A program made the position numbers and the translations under genes. Source: Verrucomicrobiota bacterium (GTDB lineage: Bacteria; Verrucomicrobiota; Verrucomicrobiia; Methylacidiphilales; Verrucolacustridaceae). Taken from it: a stretch of DNA of 22,571 nt. The notes beneath the pieces were generated by a model that did no database searches, was not told where the DNA came from, and saw only the letters and a list, made by a program, of their open reading frames with translations. The stretch is taken from the NCBI GenBank assembly GCA_010031845.1, contig RGYX01000003.1, positions 1 to 22,571 on the forward strand, written 5' to 3'. Below, one piece after another: positions 16,083 through 22,571 of this stretch (position 1 is the stretch's first letter; each line of letters begins with the position of its first letter).

Positions 16083-16240
16083 ACCCCCAAGCGTCTTCGT
16101 GCGCGGGGCGGGCCGCCACTGAAAATCGCCTCGAATCGGACCGCCGGATCCGGCTCCTTCTTCTGGCAGTTTCCGGTGCCTGTGCCTACGGGCTGCCACT
16201 TGGATTGCCCCTGTTTTCTCCACCGTGGTTCTTCCCTTGA
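16079..16240 (+). other. short frame with a membrane segment, probable displaced N-terminus of the HD protein
   Basis: A GTG at 16079 overlaps the phoH stop (GTGA) and opens a 53-codon frame. Residues 25-46 form a convincing membrane helix preceded by basic residues (DRRIR). It ends at TGA 16238-16240, just after the HD frame begins. A one-base insertion, for example in the T-run of CTGTTTTCT near 16211-16219, would join this helix directly to the 7TM-HD frame. It therefore may be the true N-terminus of that protein, separated by a real or sequencing indel, or a small leader peptide. The 16083-16224 gap holds nothing else. Confidence 0.35.
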
Positions 16241-17601
16241 TCCTCTCGGTCATTCTTCCCGAAGCCATGCGAAGAAACCGCCTGTTGGCCCTCTTTTATC
16301 TCACCTGGATGGGCAACTTCGCTTTCACCCTTCTTTTATTGAAGATCGCTCCCCGCTTTTCCTTTGGAGCCGGCTCGTATCTGATCCCGCCCGCCATGGC
16401 TGCACTTGTGCTCACCACGTTGGTCGGCGCCCGTGCTGGAATTCTGTTGGTGGTTCTTTTGGGCATGTCAGAGCTGTTTCTTCTCCGACCGGATGACCGG
16501 TATTTGATCGCTACCCTGACCACAGGACTTTTCGCGGTTCTTTTTTCACGCCATATCCATCGTCGCTCCGACCTGCTGCGCGCCGGAGCGGGAATCGGAG
16601 TAGTGGCCCTGCTCGCCACCGTCCTCCCTGCCGGATTGAACTTCACCCTGACCCGGGAACTCATTGTTGCCGAAGCCATTTCCGCCGCCGCCGTCGGACT
16701 TCTGGGCGCCATCGTGGTGGGGGCCCTGCTTCCGTTGCTGGAGTCGGCCTTTGACCGAACCACGGACCTTTCTTGGCTTGAATTATCCAGCCAAGACCAC
16801 CCCATTCTCCGCCGTCTGGCGGTGGAGGCCCCCGGCACCTATCTCCACAGCATTCTGGTTGGCCACCTCACCGAGGCCGCCGCCAGTGCCACCCAACAGG
16901 CCAACCCACGCGCCTGCCGGGCCATGGCGCTTTACCATGACATCGGAAAACTGGAAAAGCCGGAGTATTTCACCGAAAACTTCAACCCCTCGGATCCCGA
17001 TCCCCATGCCAGCCTGGCGCCTACCATGAGCGCCTTGATCATACTTGCCCACGTCAAGGATGGGGTGGCCTTGGCCCGGGAACACCGCCTTCCCAGAAGG
17101 GTTAGGGAAGCCATCCGTGAGCATCACGGCACCGGCCTCGTTTGGTTTTTTTATCAAAGGGCCCTGCAGCAGGAAAAAGATGCCCGGACGGGGGGAAAAA
17201 TCCTGCGTTTGCGCGACGAGGACATTCCCGGGGTGGATGAGTCCTCGTTCCGTTATTCCGGCCCGATCCCCCAATCCCCCGAGACCGCCCTACTTTCCTT
17301 GGCCGATGCCGTCGAATCAGCCTCCCGAGCGCTAGAAAAACCACACCCGGGGGATGCCCACAAGCTCGTGGACAAGATTTTCCAGGATCGCGAAAAAGAG
17401 GGTCATTGGGCCAGCTGCGGACTGACTCCGACCGAATGGACCAAAGCCCGCCATGCCCTAACCAAAGCCTTGGAAAATATCCTCCGACCAAGAATCCGCT
17501 ACCCTCAGGACCGACGTGCCAAACCCAAAACCCACCCTCCACTGGAGCAATCGGCAACGCCGCCACCGGCTGAACCTCGCATTCTTCCGTCAAAAGGTTG
17601 A
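16225..17601 (+). CDS. 7TM-HD family membrane phosphohydrolase (PgpH-like)
   Basis: The first 175 residues hold about six membrane helices of the 7TM type found in 7TMR-HD proteins. The cytoplasmic HD phosphohydrolase domain follows: TYLHSILVGH (205-214), the HD pair His238-Asp239 in LYHDIGKL, His276 in AHVKDG, EHHGT (299-303) and Asp361 in SLADAVES. These are the metal ligands of the HDIG family. Characterised members such as Listeria PgpH hydrolyse cyclic di-AMP. That activity here is inferred, and the large N-terminal extracellular domain of PgpH is absent. The listed start is GTG 16225. An upstream membrane helix sits in another frame (16079-16240), so the true N-terminus may be longer. 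The Pro-rich tail overlaps ybeY by 86 bases. Order phoH-HD-ybeY is conserved widely. Confidence 0.88.
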   Translation: MVLPLILSVILPEAMRRNRLLALFYLTWMGNFAFTLLLLKIAPRFSFGAGSYLIPPAMAALVLTTLVGARAGILLVVLLGMSELFLLRPDDRYLIATLTTGLFAVLFSRHIHRRSDLLRAGAGIGVVALLATVLPAGLNFTLTRELIVAEAISAAAVGLLGAIVVGALLPLLESAFDRTTDLSWLELSSQDHPILRRLAVEAPGTYLHSILVGHLTEAAASATQQANPRACRAMALYHDIGKLEKPEYFTENFNPSDPDPHASLAPTMSALIILAHVKDGVALAREHRLPRRVREAIREHHGTGLVWFFYQRALQQEKDARTGGKILRLRDEDIPGVDESSFRYSGPIPQSPETALLSLADAVESASRALEKPHPGDAHKLVDKIFQDREKEGHWASCGLTPTEWTKARHALTKALENILRPRIRYPQDRRAKPKTHPPLEQSATPPPAEPRILPSKG

Positions 17602-17950
17602 GCGCGCCTTGGAGCGCCTCCCCTCGGATCGAATCGACCGACTCCCTCCCTCTCTGGAGATTGTTTTTATCGGGGCCTCCGAAAGCTCCCGCCTGCATCT
17701 TCGTTTTTTGGGCGATCCAACCCCCGCCGATGTGCTGGCTTTCCCCCACGGCGAGATTGTTGTCTGCCCTGCCGTGGCCGCCGCGCTTTGCAAGGGACAT
17801 AATCTTAGTTTTCAGGACGAACTCCTCACCTATCTTCTCCATGGAATTCTCCACTTGGCCGGTTACCGCGATTCCAACCGCTCCGGCGCGCTCTCCATGC
17901 GGGGGATACAATGCCGCTTAAGAAGGCCTCCGAAAAAAAGGGGAGGCTAG
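17516..17950 (+). CDS. ybeY: YbeY, endoribonuclease / 16S rRNA maturation factor
   Basis: YbeY is a zinc-dependent protein needed for 16S rRNA 3' maturation and ribosome quality control. The 144-residue protein has LHLRFLGDPTPADVLAFP (60-77), then GEIVVCP and the zinc motif LLHGILHLAGY (107-117) with His109 and His113. The third ligand, normally His in GYDH, is Asp119 in GYRD, and the following conserved Met/Glu region is loosely kept. GTG 17516 is chosen as start. AGGA lies six bases before it, and the NRQRR string right after the start is family-like. No later start codon keeps that string. The start lies 86 bases inside the HD gene. It ends the plus-strand run, and the converging DUF4239 gene ends 77 bases away. 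Confidence 0.87.
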   Translation: MPNPKPTLHWSNRQRRHRLNLAFFRQKVERALERLPSDRIDRLPPSLEIVFIGASESSRLHLRFLGDPTPADVLAFPHGEIVVCPAVAAALCKGHNLSFQDELLTYLLHGILHLAGYRDSNRSGALSMRGIQCRLRRPPKKRGG

Positions 17951-18027
17951 CCTTCTGTAGCGCCGGAAGATCATGCCAATATTCCAACCCGGCACATGCC
18001 TACCCCCAATCAGCACCCTGCTTTCAG

Positions 18028-18804
18028 TTAATGATCCAGAAGCCGGGAAACCTGTCGGAAAGGCTCGGCAGAAAGGCGCGTACCTCCACAGAAAGGTCGC
18101 TCAAAGATCAGAATCAACCCCACAATCATGCCCAAAGCGCCATAGTAACCGCCCAACGTAATCTTACGGCGGCGATTCATTTTGGATTCGGTGGTCATCA
18201 GACACTCCAGAAACATCATCAGACCAATCACGATCCAAAAGAGCGGTGCCGTGGAACTCTGCGCTTGGAGCAGTCTCCCCTGGCGCAAATCCTCCAACTG
18301 GTTTAACCCCGCCCAAATAGCGCTCCCTTCGAAGTCCCTGCCACTCATCGCCCGCGACTTCACCAACTGACGGAGTTCCGACAAAACCCTGTCCGCCCGC
18401 GGAGAAAGTTCTGGAGGCTCGGTGCCGAGAGTTTTCCACTCGTCATCAGCGATCACCCCGGAATACTCCCGCAACAATGCCCGTTCCTGCGCTGCCAGCG
18501 GGGAGGGATCGATTTCGAGAATTCGGTGTAATTGTTTGATTTCACCGGCCTCGCGCGCCGCCCCGGCATCCATGCGGACAAACTTTTCCCGCACATCGTT
18601 CAGGGTGAGTGCCAGCAGGAAAACCAGAAAGGCCCGTAGGCCGCGCTGGGTACGATCCACCAGTCGGGTCTCCGTTTCGGCAACCATCCGACCGAGGATT
18701 TTTTGCCCCAGCCCAGACACCACCAAACCCAAAAGTGCAAAGAAGAGGAAAAAGGCCGCCACAATCAACAGATCGGGCAAAGTCCAAAGAATACCCTGCA
18801 TCAT
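18028..18804 (-). CDS. DUF4239-type (bestrophin-like) membrane protein
   Basis: The 258-residue protein has four predicted membrane helices in two pairs: about 9-31 and 52-70, then 187-204 and 218-235. Between them lies a soluble helical region of about 115 residues. The ending ILIFERPFCGG...LSAEPFR matches the characteristic tail of DUF4239 proteins, which are distantly related to bestrophin channels and have no established function. IADDEWKTL (118-126) in the central region is also typical. The start at ATG 18804 (or the adjacent ATG at 18801) has no evident Shine-Dalgarno. The gene lies 116 bases downstream of the secreted-protein gene on the same strand. An inverted repeat at 18900-18920 sits in that gap. 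Confidence 0.72.
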   Translation of the reverse strand: MMQGILWTLPDLLIVAAFFLFFALLGLVVSGLGQKILGRMVAETETRLVDRTQRGLRAFLVFLLALTLNDVREKFVRMDAGAAREAGEIKQLHRILEIDPSPLAAQERALLREYSGVIADDEWKTLGTEPPELSPRADRVLSELRQLVKSRAMSGRDFEGSAIWAGLNQLEDLRQGRLLQAQSSTAPLFWIVIGLMMFLECLMTTESKMNRRRKITLGGYYGALGMIVGLILIFERPFCGGTRLSAEPFRQVSRLLDH

Positions 18805-18899
18805 CGAGCGGACATTATGCGATGGCAGGCGTCTTCATGGCAAACTGTCCTGAGGAACTGGCCTGGATGATACTTTTCGATTCCCCCTCCTCACCCGGA

Positions 18900-18920
18900 T
18901 CATGCGAGGATCTTGCATGA
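18900..18920. promoter_or_regulatory. inverted repeat TCATGC-N9-GCATGA upstream of the DUF4239 gene
   Basis: TCATGC (18900-18905) and GCATGA (18915-18920) are exact reverse complements with a 9-base spacer. They touch the stop codon of the secreted-protein gene and lie 96 bases before the DUF4239 start. The same arms with the same spacer length form the core of the dyad at 7203-7229, although the spacers differ in sequence. It could be a regulator site for the DUF4239 promoter or a small hairpin at the end of the upstream transcript. The remaining 18805-18899 region shows no other clear signal. Confidence 0.35.
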
Positions 18921-19793
18921 CTAGCGACCCCGACGAAGCCAGAGGTTGGCCGAATCGGCTTCGGTTGGGTTGACCGCCTTGACGATTCTTGGAATTTCAA
19001 AAGTTCGTTCCACCCGGGCATAGATTTCCGAAACGGGATCCCCCTCCTCATCTACCAATTCCACAACCATCCTGTGCCGACCCTCAGCCAAGCCCGCCAA
19101 GGGATAGGGGTCGTCCTTGACTAGAAAAGTCTCCACCCCGTCCATGGTCACCTTGACCCTGAAATTCTCTTTTCCCAGGAGGGCGTTGTGGGCACGAAAA
19201 TCGAGCCATACCTTTCCTTCGACGTCCGGGTAGGCGTTACCATCCAGCGGGAGATTGACGGTCAGGTAAGGACGCTCCCGGGGCTGGAAGTTGGAAAAAT
19301 CGCGCCGGCGAATAAAGAAGTTCACCCGATCCCAGGCTTCTGGATCCCTTAACATTTTGCCATCTGGTCGAACTGCATAGGCCCGGAGGGTATGAGCTCC
19401 CGGGGTAAGACCCCGCAAAATGACCGGCTTAAGATCATGACCATGCTCCATCGGGGATCCATTATCCAAAATCAGACACACACGGTTTCCCCCCTCCCCG
19501 ATGGCATAGTTCTGCAAACGAAGGAACACATCCACCGTCTCCCATGACATGGTTTGCTCCTCCTGCGGTGTCTCAATCTTTACCCCCACTGGGTGCCCCG
19601 GGAGGATTGCCGTCCCGGTGTCCGTCCTGGGTTTCTCATGCTTTTCAGCCTTCCGCACCGGTTCCACATGGGGATCGGTGGCCGGAACAGAATCGTCGGA
19701 TAGTTCCGCTTTACGAATGGGCTCTTCCCCGGTTTGAGCCACGGCCAAGGCTGCACCCAGAAACAAACAACCCCAGGCTCGTCCTTGCACCAT
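18921..19793 (-). CDS. secreted or periplasmic protein with two repeated beta-sandwich-like domains
   Basis: I do not recognise a named family. The 290-residue protein starts with a signal peptide-like stretch (hydrophobic core about 7-18, likely cleaved near AVAQ-TG at residue 20). A charged Pro/Glu/Lys linker (21-65) follows. Two similar units then follow at about 68-163 and 175-268. Each has a short basic/hydrophobic strand, a central strand pair, an Asp-rich turn, and then a GL..G.H (G-L-T-P-G-A-H, G-L-A-E-G-R-H) turn followed by a strand. The pattern suggests Ig-like or fibronectin-like sandwiches arranged in tandem. The ATG at 19793 has AAGGG upstream. It is divergent from the DNA glycosylase with 53 bases between. 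Confidence 0.7.
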   Translation of the reverse strand: MVQGRAWGCLFLGAALAVAQTGEEPIRKAELSDDSVPATDPHVEPVRKAEKHEKPRTDTGTAILPGHPVGVKIETPQEEQTMSWETVDVFLRLQNYAIGEGGNRVCLILDNGSPMEHGHDLKPVILRGLTPGAHTLRAYAVRPDGKMLRDPEAWDRVNFFIRRRDFSNFQPRERPYLTVNLPLDGNAYPDVEGKVWLDFRAHNALLGKENFRVKVTMDGVETFLVKDDPYPLAGLAEGRHRMVVELVDEEGDPVSEIYARVERTFEIPRIVKAVNPTEADSANLWLRRGR

Positions 19794-19846
19794 ACCCCAA
19801 TTAACACCCTTTTTCCCGGCTCATAAACCCTTAAACTATATTCCCC
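19794..19846. promoter_or_regulatory. divergent promoter region between the secreted protein and the DNA glycosylase
   Basis: This 53-base gap is more AT-rich than its surroundings and must hold promoters for both directions. On the minus strand TATAGT lies about 41 bases before the 19793 start. On the plus strand TATATT ends only about four bases before ATG 19847, which would put a transcription start near the ATG itself and give a very short or absent leader. No good -35 hexamer is visible for either, so both are tentative. Confidence 0.3.
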
Positions 19847-20695
19847 ATGCCTTCCCTTTTCCTGTCCCAACCCCTGGATCTTCGCGCCACCCTTTTAGGG
19901 GGACAAACTTTCTGCTGGAGCGAAAATGTTGATGGGTGCTTTTCAGGGTGGATCGAAGGGAAGCCGGTCCAGTTGCACGTCCGGGACCAATCTCTCCATT
20001 GGAATGAGCCGGCACTATCGCCTACATCCGTTCGAAGGTTCTTTTGCCTCGATTTGGATCTTCCGGGGACCTTGGGGGGAGGCGGACATGACAGATGGAT
20101 TCGAATAGCCACCCATACCTATCCGGGACTCCGACCGGTCCGGGTTGATCCTTGGGAGTGTTTGGTCAACTTTCTGTGTTCATCCCTCAAGCAGATCGTG
20201 CAGATCCAGCAGATCAACTCCCGACTGCGCACGGTTTTTGGCGGAGACCAAGCCGATTTCCCCTCCGCCAAGGTTTTGGCCCAAGCTGGGGAACAAGCAC
20301 TCCGGCAATGTGCGCTGGGCTATCGGGCAAGACATGTGGCCGAAACAGCGCGGATCGTGGCCCAAGCCAGCAACTTTCTTACCATCTCCACCTCCCTGCC
20401 CACTTCTTCGGCCGCCCAATATCTTGAACAACTTCCGGGAGTGGGCCCCAAGATTTCCCGTTGCGTGCTCCTCTACGGCTATAGCCGTTGGGATGCCTTT
20501 CCTGTGGATGTTTGGGTCGACCGCCTGATCCGCGAACTCTATTTCCCCCGACGCCGAAAACCCTTTCGTTTGGAGGAATTGGAACAATGGTCGCATGAAA
20601 AGTTCGGTTCGGGCCGTGGCTTGGCTCAACTATGGCTTTTCCACTGGTATCGCACCCGACCGCGCTCCCCCGGCGCCAAGATCAGAGGGAAGTGA
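19847..20695 (+). CDS. OGG1-like DNA glycosylase/lyase (HhH-GPD superfamily)
   Basis: The 282-residue protein follows the OGG1/AlkA plan: an N-terminal beta-rich domain with GGQTFCW (18-24), then DPWECL (101-106), CALGYRARHV (155-164), and the helix-hairpin-helix LPGVGPKISRCVLLYG (196-211). FPVDVW (218-223) follows. Lys202 and Asp221 match the catalytic Lys and Asp of OGG1 enzymes, so excision of 8-oxoguanine or a related lesion with lyase activity is likely. The lesion-proximal CSSNNN stretch of human OGG1 reads CSSLKQ here (111-116), so the base preference may differ. ATG 19847 is directly preceded by CCCC with no Shine-Dalgarno. The 3' end overlaps the antiporter gene by 14 bases, tail to tail. 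Confidence 0.85.
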   Translation: MPSLFLSQPLDLRATLLGGQTFCWSENVDGCFSGWIEGKPVQLHVRDQSLHWNEPALSPTSVRRFFCLDLDLPGTLGGGGHDRWIRIATHTYPGLRPVRVDPWECLVNFLCSSLKQIVQIQQINSRLRTVFGGDQADFPSAKVLAQAGEQALRQCALGYRARHVAETARIVAQASNFLTISTSLPTSSAAQYLEQLPGVGPKISRCVLLYGYSRWDAFPVDVWVDRLIRELYFPRRRKPFRLEELEQWSHEKFGSGRGLAQLWLFHWYRTRPRSPGAKIRGK

Positions 20696-22571
20696 TTCCA
20701 GAGTTCTCCAAGAGCTGGTTAGCCGACACCATTTTCGCCCCCTCTCCAAAGACAAATAGCTGATCCCCATTCCGAATGACCTCGGCAGGTCCGGGCGAAA
20801 TCAGACTTTGGCCTGCTCTTTCGATCGCCACGATCACCGCCCCGGTTCGAGCACGTAATCCGGTCTCCTGAAGAGTTTTTCCAATCCAAGGCGATTCTCC
20901 ATGAACCTGGTACGACCGGACCTCCGCATCCCCGGGAAGTTGGATGGAATCCTGCATGGGTGCGGTTTCCCAGGTTTCCCGAATCGCCGCCTGCCCAGAG
21001 GCATAAAGCCGAACCAATCGTCGCCTCATCACCAGAGCGGCTATCACGGTCAAGATCACGGCGAGGAAAAGAATCCTGGTCGAGGGAAGAAGGGGCGAGC
21101 TGATGAGCAGAAGATAGAATCCCAACAGCAGATAACCCGCCCCGGAAAGAGCCACCCAAGTCAGTCGCCGAGCTGATTCCACGTTTCGCTTGGCGTCAGC
21201 TCTTGGGAAGGCCAACTCGGACAACAACATCACCAAAGCGTGGTACTTTCGTATCCAAGCCACCAAGATCGGCAAGGCCAGTAACATGGCTCCAGACCAA
21301 TAAACCAGCTCCATCCAACCAGAGGCCTCAGCTTGGGCAGGCATGCGTCCTTGGTAGGTTCGCCATAGCCCGGCAGCCCCAAGAAAAGGAGCAGTGACCA
21401 AGGCAAGTTGAATCGCCAGTTGCCCGACCAGCTTGCGGAGAAACAGATGGGCAGAGTGATGTTGCTTTCGCTGTGTCCCTTGCAAACTGCGGAACCACGC
21501 ATGATAGGTCTTCCAGAATTGGATCAGGGACCGAGGACCCCGCCGTTCCATCCAGTCCGCCAGTGGGTTGGAACCCTGCACCAGATACGGAGTGGTCAGA
21601 GTCGTGATGGCCGCCACCATCACAGTCAGAGAGTAAATCCTGGAGGAGGTGGCACCCAGGGTGACCCCCAAGGTGGAAATGATAAATGAAAACTCGCCAT
21701 TGTTCCCCAGGCTCATACCGGTACGGAGCGCGGCACGAAAATCACAACCACCCAACAGGGCTCCCACGGTTGTGAAGATGGATTTACCCAGAATCACCGC
21801 CAACGTAATGGCCGCCACCTGTCCAAATTCCTGAGGCTGAAGGTCGAACTTCATCAACATGCCCGACGAGATAAAGAAAATGGCGCTAAACAGATCACGC
21901 ACCGGAGCCGCCAACCTTTCAATTCGGCGCACTTCCCTGACCTCTGCCAGCACCGCCCCCATCAGAAACGCCCCCAGGGCCACGCTGAAGCCAATTTTTT
22001 CCGCAAAAAGCGCCAAACCGAAAACCAATCCCAGAACGGTAACCAAAAGAACCTCGTCCATGCGGGTCTGACCGGCCATTCGGATGAGGCGCGGGACCAG
22101 CAGAAAACCCCCCACGGCCACGCTGGCGAAGAAGGCGGTCAACTTGACCAAAGTGCCCACCGTTACGTACCAACCAGCCTCCCCGGTCGTACCCAAGCTG
22201 GTCAGGATTCCCATAATGGCAATGGCCAGCACGTCCTCAACGATAAGAATGCCAAAAACAACCCGGGCGAAGTCTTGGCGGATAAGTCCAAGCCCCTCCA
22301 GCGTTTTGGCGATAATGGTCGTGGAGGAAATGGCAATAATGGCGCCCAAAAAAACACTCTCCATCCTTCCCCAACCAAAACAGTGGCCCAAGTGCTGCCC
22401 CAAAAGAAACATGCCGCTGATTTCCACCACCGCAGCCACGAGGGCCACCACCCCGACCTCCTTCAGTTTGCGCAGGCTGAAATGCAGGCCCACCGAAAAC
22501 ATCAAAAGCACCACCCCCAGATCCGCCAGGGTTTTGATCTCCTGTTCGTTGGAAACAAAACTAAAGGGAGG
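20682..22571 (-). CDS. Kef-type monovalent cation/proton antiporter with RCK_C domain, N-terminus beyond the window
   Basis: The frame stays open to the right edge. Before the first start codon at 22514 it still encodes family sequence (FVSNEQEIKTLADLG), so the gene begins outside the window. About 629 codons are visible. The first 380 or so residues are the Na+/H+ exchanger domain, with LLMFSVGL, AISSTTIIAKTLEGLG, EDVLAIAIMG and NNGEFSF. A cluster of further membrane helices follows. The last 75 or so residues are a TrkA-C (RCK_C) regulatory domain ending ...GDQLFVFGEGAKM. The NAD-binding RCK_N domain of E. coli KefB/KefC is missing. The ion (K+ or Na+) is not decided by the sequence. It converges on the glycosylase gene and overlaps its last 14 bases. 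Confidence 0.88.
   Translation of the reverse strand, partial: PPFSFVSNEQEIKTLADLGVVLLMFSVGLHFSLRKLKEVGVVALVAAVVEISGMFLLGQHLGHCFGWGRMESVFLGAIIAISSTTIIAKTLEGLGLIRQDFARVVFGILIVEDVLAIAIMGILTSLGTTGEAGWYVTVGTLVKLTAFFASVAVGGFLLVPRLIRMAGQTRMDEVLLVTVLGLVFGLALFAEKIGFSVALGAFLMGAVLAEVREVRRIERLAAPVRDLFSAIFFISSGMLMKFDLQPQEFGQVAAITLAVILGKSIFTTVGALLGGCDFRAALRTGMSLGNNGEFSFIISTLGVTLGATSSRIYSLTVMVAAITTLTTPYLVQGSNPLADWMERRGPRSLIQFWKTYHAWFRSLQGTQRKQHHSAHLFLRKLVGQLAIQLALVTAPFLGAAGLWRTYQGRMPAQAEASGWMELVYWSGAMLLALPILVAWIRKYHALVMLLSELAFPRADAKRNVESARRLTWVALSGAGYLLLGFYLLLISSPLLPSTRILFLAVILTVIAALVMRRRLVRLYASGQAAIRETWETAPMQDSIQLPGDAEVRSYQVHGESPWIGKTLQETGLRARTGAVIVAIERAGQSLISPGPAEVIRNGDQLFVFGEGAKMVSANQLLENSGITSL

Noticed and set aside
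17941..17950. Palindrome AGGCTAGCCT at the ybeY stop as a terminator
   Set aside because: It has no loop and no T-run on either strand, so it cannot form a useful terminator hairpin.
17951..18027. Bidirectional terminator between converging ybeY and the DUF4239 gene
   Set aside because: One is expected here, but I found no stem with an adjoining T-run in these 77 bases.
1..22571. CRISPR arrays, tRNA or rRNA genes, insertion sequences, prophage or integrase genes
   Set aside because: I saw no regular spaced repeats, no cloverleaf or rRNA-like stretch, no transposase or integrase motifs, and no sharp change in composition.

Overview
The window reads as a piece of bacterial chromosome, GC-rich and almost fully coding, with no rRNA, tRNA, insertion sequence, phage gene or CRISPR array that I could see. 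No gene-free stretch exceeds about 150 bases. The best lineage guess is Verrucomicrobiota or a relative in the PVC group. This rests on the style of two proteins (the 'LLLILCDFLLLNLLAL' membrane-anchored coiled-coil protein and the small three-helix membrane protein before it) and on general gene content. It is an inference and no marker gene settles it.

Layout. From 7209 down to base 1, a minus-strand run carries tilS, ftsH, folP, sufT, hisA, a UvrD/PcrA-type helicase and the first 17 codons of miaA. The genes overlap or lie only a few bases apart, so one long operon is likely. The themes are tRNA modification (tilS, miaA), membrane proteolysis (ftsH), folate, Fe-S assembly, histidine synthesis and DNA repair. 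From 7208 to 17950 a plus-strand run carries sppA, a CPBP membrane protease, thiL, tsaE, tsaB, alr, a block of unrecognised membrane proteins (12100-15052), phoH, a 7TM-HD phosphohydrolase and ybeY. The thiL-tsaE-tsaB and phoH-HD-ybeY neighbourhoods are familiar bacterial gene clusters. The two runs diverge from a point with no spacer: the tilS and sppA start codons share the bases CATG, inside a perfect 9-bp inverted repeat.

After ybeY come two minus-strand genes, a DUF4239-type membrane protein and a secreted protein with two repeated beta-rich domains. An OGG1-like DNA glycosylase follows on the plus strand. A Kef-type cation/proton antiporter on the minus strand runs off the right edge, so its N-terminus is missing.

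Most of the window is conserved housekeeping. The least explained part is 12100-15052: a 525-residue membrane protein whose C-terminal 114 residues look like a separate three-helix protein with its own ribosome binding site, then a membrane-anchored coiled-coil protein with a possible degenerate protease-like tail. The most striking non-coding signal is the spaced dyad TCATGC-N9-GCATGA. I found it only twice by eye, both times in a promoter-like position (7203-7229 and 18900-18920). The best sign of a damaged or misread gene is at the start of the 7TM-HD gene, where a membrane segment sits in a different frame.
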